Assembly (NCBI RefSeq): GCF_016599145.1 | Contig: NZ_JAENKO010000002.1 | Location: forward strand, 1 to 64,000 | Direction: 5' to 3' | Length of the DNA: 64,000 nucleotides | Source of the DNA: Tomitella cavernea | GTDB lineage: Bacteria; Actinomycetota; Actinomycetes; Mycobacteriales; Mycobacteriaceae | Part shown: positions 58,338 through 64,000 of the stretch, piece by piece | Position numbering within the stretch: position 1 is the stretch's first letter | Layout: each line of letters begins with the position of its first letter | Made by a program: the position numbers and the translations under genes | The notes under the pieces: generated by a model | The model's input: the letters and a program-made list of their open reading frames with translations, nothing else | What the model was told of the DNA's origin: nothing | Databases searched by the model: none

Positions 58338-58877
58338 ATGACCGCTCTCCCCGTCGACGGACCGACTCCTGTCGGCCCCACCTACGCCCTGCGCAAACGG
58401 CTGCCGTCGGGCCGGCTGGGCGACGCCCTGTTCTCCGTCGGCCTGTGCGCGCGGGTGCCGTACTTCGCCACGGTGCTGCCGACGGTGAAGGTCATGGAGC
58501 CGGGGCGCTGCGAGGTGACCGCGCCGAAGTGGTGGGGCATCCACAACCACCTGGGCACCTTCCACGCGATCGCCGCCTGCAACCTCGCAGAGATCGCGAT
58601 GGGGATGTTGTGCGAGGCGACTGTGCCCACGACGCACCGGTGGATCCCGAAGTCCATGGAGGTCGAGTACCTGGCCAAGGCGACGACGGGCCTGCGGGCG
58701 ATAGCCGAGCTCGCAACCGCTCCGGCAGTCGCCGGCCCCGGCCCGGAATCCGACACCGTCCCCGACTTCGACGCGATCGCCGAGGGCACGGAGATGGCGG
58801 TGCCCGTCCGCATTCTCGACCGCAGCGGCAAGCTCGTCGTGCGGGCGCGGATCACCACCTGGGTCACCGCCCGCTAG
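58338..58877 (+). CDS. DUF4442 hotdog-fold protein (PaaI/thioesterase-like)
   Basis: The 179-residue protein has the hotdog-fold pattern of DUF4442: a VPYFATVLPTVKVMEPGRCEV strand, the WWGIHNHLGTFHAIAACNLAE helix in which the HNHLGT stretch resembles thioesterase active sites, and a terminal DRSGKLVVRARITTWVT strand. It probably acts on acyl-CoA or acyl carrier substrates, but activity is unproven. The ATG is preceded by GAGAGGGAAA. Its 3' end overlaps the convergent mceF end by 14 nt. Confidence 0.8.
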   Translation: MTALPVDGPTPVGPTYALRKRLPSGRLGDALFSVGLCARVPYFATVLPTVKVMEPGRCEVTAPKWWGIHNHLGTFHAIAACNLAEIAMGMLCEATVPTTHRWIPKSMEVEYLAKATTGLRAIAELATAPAVAGPGPESDTVPDFDAIAEGTEMAVPVRILDRSGKLVVRARITTWVTAR

Positions 58878-60123
58878 CCTGTCGACCGCCACTGCTGGCG
58901 GTGACCTGCTGCAACAGGTCCTGGCCCGTGGGGATCAGCCACGGATCGTCGGCCATCGGCGGGCCCACGGGCGTGCCGGCACGTGTCGCATTCCGCAGTC
59001 CCAGGTCATCGGGCCGCGGGGCGTTGCGTGAACCCCGCTGGGCCAGGTCCTCGCCGGGCGGGCAGTACAGGTCCAGGCTCGCGGGCCTGGCCGACGTGTC
59101 GCCGACCGCCCGCCGGGGCGTGTCGTAATAGCACACCGGCCCCTGCGTGGCGACGAGCACGAAATCGGCGCGCCCGTCGTGCAGCACGGACGTCAGCTGG
59201 TCGAGGGTCTCGGGGAACGCCGTCAGCCCTGCGCTCAGGGCGGCGTCCCTGTCTCCGAGGATCGCGCTGATCGTGTCGCCCGCGGCCGCCAATCCGGTGA
59301 TGTCCGCCCGCGTGCCGGTCAGCAGGTCGCCCACTTTCTGCAGCGGGGCGGGCGAGTCCGACAGCAGGTGCGTCAGCGTGCCCCGGCGCTCGACGAGCTG
59401 ACGGGTGATGCGGCGGGCGGCCGCCACCGCCTCGGGGAAGCCGCCGCCCGATTCGGCCAGGGCGTCGACGATCGGCAGCGTCCCCTCCACGAGTCCGGCG
59501 ATCGTCGCGGCGTGCGCGTCGATCGCGGCCGTGAAGCGATCGGTGTCGTCGATCATCCGGCGCAGCACCGGCCCGGTGCCCTCGAACGCGGTGCTCAGGG
59601 TCGCGCCCAGGCTGTGCAACGACTCCGGATCGAGCGTGCCGAGCAATGCGGAGGCGTCGGCCAGCAGCGCGCCCAGCTGCTCGGGCCGGTCCTCCGCCGG
59701 CGCCGACACCGTGTCGCCGTCACGCAGGTAGGGGCCCTCATCCGTGTCGGCTGCGAGGTCCACCGAGCGGATTCCCAGCGCGCTCGCGCCCACCACGCGC
59801 GCCGTCGCGGACGCGGGTATCCGGACGCCGGGGTCCAGATCGGCCGCGATGGCCACCGCGCCGCCCGTCGGCTTGTCGTCGCCGGCTTCGTCGCCGGGCC
59901 CCGCCCCGCCGCCGATCGTGACCGAGGTAACGCGGCCTATCGGCACGCCCCGGTAGGTGACGGAGGCGCCCGCCCCCACCCCGGACGCCCCGTCCGCGGT
60001 GATCGTCACGCTGATGGCGCCACCGAAGCTCTGCGGCCCCGCGACGTACCGCACGCCGAACACGGTGGCGACCACCCCGATCACCACGAACAGGACCAGT
60101 TGGACGGCGACCCGGCGCCTCAT
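58864..60123 (-). CDS. MCE-family protein MceF
   Basis: This 419-residue protein is the last subunit of an Mce lipid importer, expected in the cell envelope. It has an N-terminal membrane anchor (VAVQLVLFVVIGVVATVFG), the MCE domain near 40-120 (VTYRGVPIGRVTSV) and a long helical region with LPIVDALAESGGGFPEAVAAA repeats that build the transport tunnel. It overlaps the upstream lipoprotein gene as ATGA. Cargo (sterol, fatty acid or other lipid) is not predictable. Confidence 0.92.
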   Translation of the reverse strand: MRRRVAVQLVLFVVIGVVATVFGVRYVAGPQSFGGAISVTITADGASGVGAGASVTYRGVPIGRVTSVTIGGGAGPGDEAGDDKPTGGAVAIAADLDPGVRIPASATARVVGASALGIRSVDLAADTDEGPYLRDGDTVSAPAEDRPEQLGALLADASALLGTLDPESLHSLGATLSTAFEGTGPVLRRMIDDTDRFTAAIDAHAATIAGLVEGTLPIVDALAESGGGFPEAVAAARRITRQLVERRGTLTHLLSDSPAPLQKVGDLLTGTRADITGLAAAGDTISAILGDRDAALSAGLTAFPETLDQLTSVLHDGRADFVLVATQGPVCYYDTPRRAVGDTSARPASLDLYCPPGEDLAQRGSRNAPRPDDLGLRNATRAGTPVGPPMADDPWLIPTGQDLLQQVTASSGGRQASGR

Positions 60124-61223
60124 CGCGGTCCCCCCGGCGCCGGCGGCGGTGGTGAGGGCGCGGCGGGCAAGCGCTCCCCCGCCCACAGCTCGAACAACGA
60201 TCGGGGGATGTCCAGTGCGCCGTCGAAGAGCAGGTAGTCGCCGCGAATCGCCGACGTGAAGCCCGCGATGAACGCGTTGGCGCTGCGCAGCGTCTCGGTG
60301 TCGGTCGCATTGAACCGGCTCAGCGCCTCGAGGATCCGCGACACCTGGTCGATCTCCGCACCGATCCGCCCGGACGAGGTCGACAGCAGCGCGTCAGCGT
60401 GCGAGGCGATGTCCGCGCCGGAGTCGACGAGAGCTGCGATCCGGTCGTCCTGCGCGGCGAGCAACGCCGCCATCGGCGCGGCCTGTTCGAGCGCCCCGTC
60501 GATGTCGTCCTGGTGACGGGCCAGAGTGCCGGTCAGCGAGTCCATCGCCGCCAGCGTGCGGTCGATCTCCACGCGCTGCGAGTCGACGTCGCCGAGCAGC
60601 GCGTTCGCGTCGTCGATCAGCCCGCGGACCTGCGTGCCGCGCCCGCCGTACGCGGCGTCGAGCTCGGTCATCACCGTCTCCAATTGGTCGAGCCCGCTGC
60701 CGTTGAGCAGGAGGCCGAGGGTGGCCAGGCTCGACTCCAGTTCGGGCCCCACCCTCGTCCGCGCCAGCGGTATCGTGTCGCCGTCCGCGAGCATGCGTCC
60801 GCCCCCCACCGCAGGGCCATCCTCAACAGGCCCGTCCCCCGGAGACCGATCGGGTTCGATGCGCACGAACGGGTTGCCCAATGCGGAGGGCACCTCGATG
60901 ACGGCGGCGGCGTCCGCGGGGATATCGACGTCGCTGCGCAGGCTCAGCCGCAGGTCCGCGCGGCGGCCGTCGGTGGAGAGGTCGTGGACCCGGCCCACCG
61001 TCAGCTGACCGATCCGCACAGGCGCGCCCGGCACCACACGGTCGGCGTGGTCGAACACGGCTGTCACGCTGTAGGAGTCCCCCTCCGCTTCATGCCCGAC
61101 GGGAAGGTCCTGCAGCCCCGGCCCGCCGCATGCCGTCACCGCCATGGCCGTGCCGGCGGCCACCGCGGCGAACGTGCCGCGCAGCCGCACACCGCGGAGG
61201 CGGGAAGGCGTGTGCGCGGTCAT
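60120..61223 (-). CDS. MCE-family lipoprotein MceE
   Basis: This 367-residue fifth Mce subunit is a lipoprotein, as usual for that position (LprK-type). The lipobox is AVTAC with Cys32. The MCE domain follows (APVRIGQLTVGRVHDLS) and then helical tunnel segments. The ATG at 61223 overlaps the mceD stop as ATGA. Confidence 0.92.
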   Translation of the reverse strand: MTAHTPSRLRGVRLRGTFAAVAAGTAMAVTACGGPGLQDLPVGHEAEGDSYSVTAVFDHADRVVPGAPVRIGQLTVGRVHDLSTDGRRADLRLSLRSDVDIPADAAAVIEVPSALGNPFVRIEPDRSPGDGPVEDGPAVGGGRMLADGDTIPLARTRVGPELESSLATLGLLLNGSGLDQLETVMTELDAAYGGRGTQVRGLIDDANALLGDVDSQRVEIDRTLAAMDSLTGTLARHQDDIDGALEQAAPMAALLAAQDDRIAALVDSGADIASHADALLSTSSGRIGAEIDQVSRILEALSRFNATDTETLRSANAFIAGFTSAIRGDYLLFDGALDIPRSLFELWAGERLPAAPSPPPPAPGGPR

Positions 61224-62320
61224 CGGCCGTCCTCCCCGAATCGCTCCACCAGCGGGCCGAAGGGATCCGACCGGCTCAGCGGAATGGGCACGGGATTGGT
61301 GAGCCCCGGCGCGGAACACAGCGGGCCCGGGTGCTTTTCACAGATCCGCTGCGTCGTAACGAACTGGTCGCCACTGGACGAGATGTCGAGGCGCAGCCGG
61401 GCGCGCTCATCGGATCCGATGGCGCGGTCGATGTTCTGCATTGCCAGCGGGGTCAGATCGAGGAACTCGGCGAGGTTCGCAGGCTTGGACGCAAGGAGCC
61501 CGGTAACGGCGCGGGCATCGGCGATGGCCTCGGCCACGTCGCCGGACCGCGACTCGAGCAGCGCGCCGACCCTGTCGAACAGGCTGTTCAACTGTGCGAG
61601 GGGTGTGGCCACGTCGAGGTTCTGCCGCCGCAGCTCGTCGCCCAGCGCCGCGAGTGAGCGGACGGTGTCGGCGATCCGGCCCTGCCTGGCGCCGAAGGCG
61701 CCGGCGATGCGGTCGAGGTCGTCGAGCAACGCGCCGATCTGGTCTGCGCGCGCCCCCACGAGCGACGTGGCGGAGCCCACCTGCTCGATCGCCCTGTGCA
61801 GCGCGCCGCCCAACCCATCGGTGGCCTGGGCGGCCTGTTCGATCAGCGCGCCGACATCGCCGCCGTCCGGGCCGAGCGCGTTCGCGATCGTGTCGAAGCT
61901 GCCGAGCAGCTCGTCCCAATTGATCGGTGCGTGGGTCCGCGCCACCGGGATGACGTCGCCGTCGGCGTAGCGGGCACCGCCCCGGTAGACCGGACCCAGT
62001 TCGATGAATCGCGCGCTGATCACCGAGGGGTTCATCACGTAGGCGTTCACATCGGCGGACAGCACGATGTCGTCGCGCAGCGTCATCGTGACGCGCACCA
62101 TGCCACCGCGCGGCCGCACCGATTCGACGTGGCCCAGCGGCACGCCGAGCACGTCCACCTTGCTGCCCGGGTGGACGCCCTCGACGTGCGTGAAGTCGGC
62201 GACGACCCGGCGCGTGTCCGCGCCGCGGAGGAACACGAACCACACCGCCGTCGCCGCCAGCGCCAGCACGCACAGCAGCGCCGCGGCGACGCGCCACGGG
62301 CGCCGCAAACCGGGGGTCAC
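61220..62320 (-). CDS. MCE-family protein MceD
   Basis: A 366-residue Mce subunit with an N-terminal membrane anchor (VAAALLCVLALAATAVWFVFL), an MCE domain (GSKVDVLGVPLGHVESVRPR) and a helical tail. The GTG at 62320 overlaps the mceC stop as GTGA and is preferred over a GTG-like opening 10 codons upstream. Confidence 0.92.
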   Translation of the reverse strand: MTPGLRRPWRVAAALLCVLALAATAVWFVFLRGADTRRVVADFTHVEGVHPGSKVDVLGVPLGHVESVRPRGGMVRVTMTLRDDIVLSADVNAYVMNPSVISARFIELGPVYRGGARYADGDVIPVARTHAPINWDELLGSFDTIANALGPDGGDVGALIEQAAQATDGLGGALHRAIEQVGSATSLVGARADQIGALLDDLDRIAGAFGARQGRIADTVRSLAALGDELRRQNLDVATPLAQLNSLFDRVGALLESRSGDVAEAIADARAVTGLLASKPANLAEFLDLTPLAMQNIDRAIGSDERARLRLDISSSGDQFVTTQRICEKHPGPLCSAPGLTNPVPIPLSRSDPFGPLVERFGEDGR

Positions 62321-63408
62321 CGGCAGCCCTCCATCACGCCGAAAACGCACAGAAGCGTGTCGGGGATGGGCCCCGCCGGAGCCGACACGTCCACCCAGTT
62401 GCCGTTCCCGCTCGCGTCGACCACCGCACGGACCTCGGCCGGCAGCCGGTCGACGATCTCGCCGATGCGCGCCGAGTCGCCTTCCAGGGTGTCGAGTACG
62501 GAGTGCAGGTCGCCCACGAGCCGGTCGAGTCCGCCGGCCCCGTCCGGCCCGGCCGCATCCGCAGACGCCAGAACCGAGTCGGCCGCGCGGAGGATGGTGC
62601 GGAGGTCGTCGGTGAGCCCGCTGAGCGCCTTCCGTCGCGCGGCGAGCGACCCGAGCAGCGTCTGCGCCTCGGCGGAGACGGTGTCGAGCGACTGGTCTTG
62701 CCGCACCAACAGCCCGGTGAGCGTCTTCCCTGCGTCGAGCAGCGCTCCGAGCTGCGCGGAGTTCTCATTCATGGCCTCCGCCGCCGCGGACACGCCCGTG
62801 ACCGCCCTGCGCAGGGTGTCCGGATTCTGCGGCAGCGCATCGCGCAACGCGTCGACCATGTCCTCCACCGCACCGACGTCGATGCCTTTCGCGGTGTCCA
62901 TGGCCGACCGTGACGCCGCGTCGAGACTGTAGGGGACGGTGGTGCGCGCGAGCGGGATCGTGCTGTCCGGCCCCACCGCGCCGCCGCCGGCCGGGTCTAC
63001 CGCCAGGTACCGCTTGCCGAGTATCGTCGCGAGTTGCACCGAGGCCGTCGTCCCCCCGCCCAGCGGCCGGCCTTCGTCCAGCCGGAACCGCACCTCCACG
63101 TGGTCCCCCGCGAAGTCGATCGATTCCACCTGGCCCGTGGGCACGCCCGCGACCAGTACCGGATCGCCGGTCTCGAGTCCCGCGGCATTGGCGAGTTCGG
63201 CCGTGTAGGGGTCGGTGCGCAGAAGATACCGTCCGTGCGGCAGCGCCACCGCCGCCAGCAGCACCAGGACCGCTGCGACGATCCCCGCGGCGCCGACGAG
63301 GACGAGTGCGCGCGAGCGTGCACGCTCCGATCCGCGGCCCGCGAACGCTGCGGCGCCGGCATGCCGGGCGCGCTCCGCCCACCGCCGCGCGGATCCGGCG
63401 CGGCTCAT
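62317..63408 (-). CDS. MCE-family protein MceC
   Basis: A 363-residue Mce subunit: membrane anchor (ALVLVGAAGIVAAVLVLLAAV), MCE domain (GDPVLVAGVPTGQVESIDF), a helical domain and a short end VFGVMEGCR. The ATG at 63408 overlaps the mceB stop as ATGA. The reading frame continues upstream but only as a shadow of mceB. Confidence 0.92.
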   Translation of the reverse strand: MSRAGSARRWAERARHAGAAAFAGRGSERARSRALVLVGAAGIVAAVLVLLAAVALPHGRYLLRTDPYTAELANAAGLETGDPVLVAGVPTGQVESIDFAGDHVEVRFRLDEGRPLGGGTTASVQLATILGKRYLAVDPAGGGAVGPDSTIPLARTTVPYSLDAASRSAMDTAKGIDVGAVEDMVDALRDALPQNPDTLRRAVTGVSAAAEAMNENSAQLGALLDAGKTLTGLLVRQDQSLDTVSAEAQTLLGSLAARRKALSGLTDDLRTILRAADSVLASADAAGPDGAGGLDRLVGDLHSVLDTLEGDSARIGEIVDRLPAEVRAVVDASGNGNWVDVSAPAGPIPDTLLCVFGVMEGCR

Positions 63409-64000
63409 CGGCACACCTCGCTGTGCTCCGGGCCCAGGAGGTTGGCTTCGAGACCGCCCACCTTCGCGGTGAGCGTGCACGGATACAGCTGCAGCCAACC
63501 GCCATAGTCGGTGATCCGGCCGACGGATCGGGTGAAGGGGACGAGCAGCTCCATCGTCCGGTTGAACTCGTCGGTGTTGTCCACCCACGAGTCGGCCGTC
63601 TCGCCGAGCCGCTGCAGGGCCTCCGCGAGTGTGTCGACGCGGCCCTCCAGAAGCGCCGCCGCCGCACCGGCGGCCCGGGCGCCGTCGTCGAGTATGCCGA
63701 TGAGCTCGTCGTTGCGGTGCGCCATCGTGCCGGAGATCCGCGCAAGGCCGTCGATGAGTCCGGTGATCTCGGTGCCGCGCCGACCGGCCGCCTGCGCCAG
63801 GCCGCCGAGGTTGTCGACCACGCGGGCAATCGTCTCGCGGTGGCCTGCCAGGTTCTCCGTCACGTCGGCGACCCTGCCCACCAGTACTTGCACCCCGCCT
63901 GTTCCGCCGCCGAACGCGTCGACGATCGACCGTGCCAACGCGTTCACCTGCGCGGGGTCGAGCGCGTCGAACAGCGGCTTGAAGCCGTCGAAGACGGCCG
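63405..64000 (-). CDS. MCE-family protein MceB, partial
   Basis: This is the C-terminal part of an Mce subunit; the gene continues past base 64000. At the window edge the frame reads VFDGFKPLFDALDPAQVNAL, the conserved start of the Mce helical domain, so the first GTG inside the window is internal. It ends LQLYPCTLTAKVGGLEANL and a late Cys. The order MceB-C-D-E-F implies yrbE and mceA genes upstream, outside the window. Confidence 0.9.
   Translation of the reverse strand, partial: AVFDGFKPLFDALDPAQVNALARSIVDAFGGGTGGVQVLVGRVADVTENLAGHRETIARVVDNLGGLAQAAGRRGTEITGLIDGLARISGTMAHRNDELIGILDDGARAAGAAAALLEGRVDTLAEALQRLGETADSWVDNTDEFNRTMELLVPFTRSVGRITDYGGWLQLYPCTLTAKVGGLEANLLGPEHSEVCR

Overview
The window is very GC-rich DNA from a mycolic-acid actinobacterium (order Mycobacteriales). 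The evidence is conserved gene order: guaA, a ChoD-like GMC oxidase, guaB3, guaB2, a DUF5319 gene, rsdA-sigD, whiB3, groEL1-groES, tsaD-rimI-tsaB-tsaE-alr, glmS, glmM, rpsI-rplM, truA-rplQ-rpoA. This follows the Rv3396c-Rv3462c region of Mycobacterium tuberculosis. A WhiB3-type regulator and an mce operon add support. The genus cannot be fixed by eye. It is not Mycobacterium itself, because here the alpha and S10/spc ribosomal clusters are adjacent, and a GH43 arabinanase-like gene and a PspC-type envelope sensor cluster are nearby.

Layout. 1-2737 (+): edge-truncated META-domain lipoprotein, alpha/beta hydrolase, tail-anchored Ser/Thr kinase. 2778-4088 (-): secreted GH43 protein. 4283-8078: two-component system with a PspC-domain kinase (-), divergent from a PspC/LiaF-like membrane protein and a two-helix membrane protein (+). 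8100-15476 (-): guanine-nucleotide genes (guaA, guaB3, guaB2) interrupted by a SOD-like lipoprotein and a GMC oxidase. 15723-19791: DUF5319 gene, rsdA, sigD, an Rv3415c-like gene and whiB3. 19905-21957 (-): groES-groEL1 behind a CIRCE operator. 22237-31537: Tat-exported metallophosphoesterase, t6A/RimI genes, alr, nnrD, glmS. 31632-35290: hydrolase, three small helical proteins of unknown function, glmM. 35479-42796 (-): rpsI-rplM, one ESX-4-associated gene, truA, rplQ, rpoA, rpsD, rpsK, rpsM, rpmJ, infA. 43060-44097 (+): small membrane protein and dtd. 44158-56798 (-): map, adk, secY, then the spc and S10 ribosomal operons ending with rpsJ. 57611-58877 (+): glycine-zipper secreted protein and a hotdog-fold protein. 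58864-64000 (-): mceF to mceB, with mceB running off the edge.

Most of the window is translation, cell-wall precursor and purine housekeeping, arranged in tightly overlapping operons with many ATGA or GTGA junctions. Strong perfect hairpins separate the transcription units. Several stand-alone genes lack a Shine-Dalgarno sequence and carry a TANNNT hexamer 6-7 nt before the start codon, which fits leaderless transcripts. The less ordinary content is the PspC envelope-stress module, the copper-ligand-less SOD-like lipoprotein with a 20-bp triple repeat upstream, the solitary ESX-4-associated gene where a complete ESX-4 locus would be expected, the three-gene helical cassette between glmM and glmS, and a secreted protein with two consecutive glycine zippers. 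I found no tRNA, rRNA, CRISPR array, insertion sequence or prophage.
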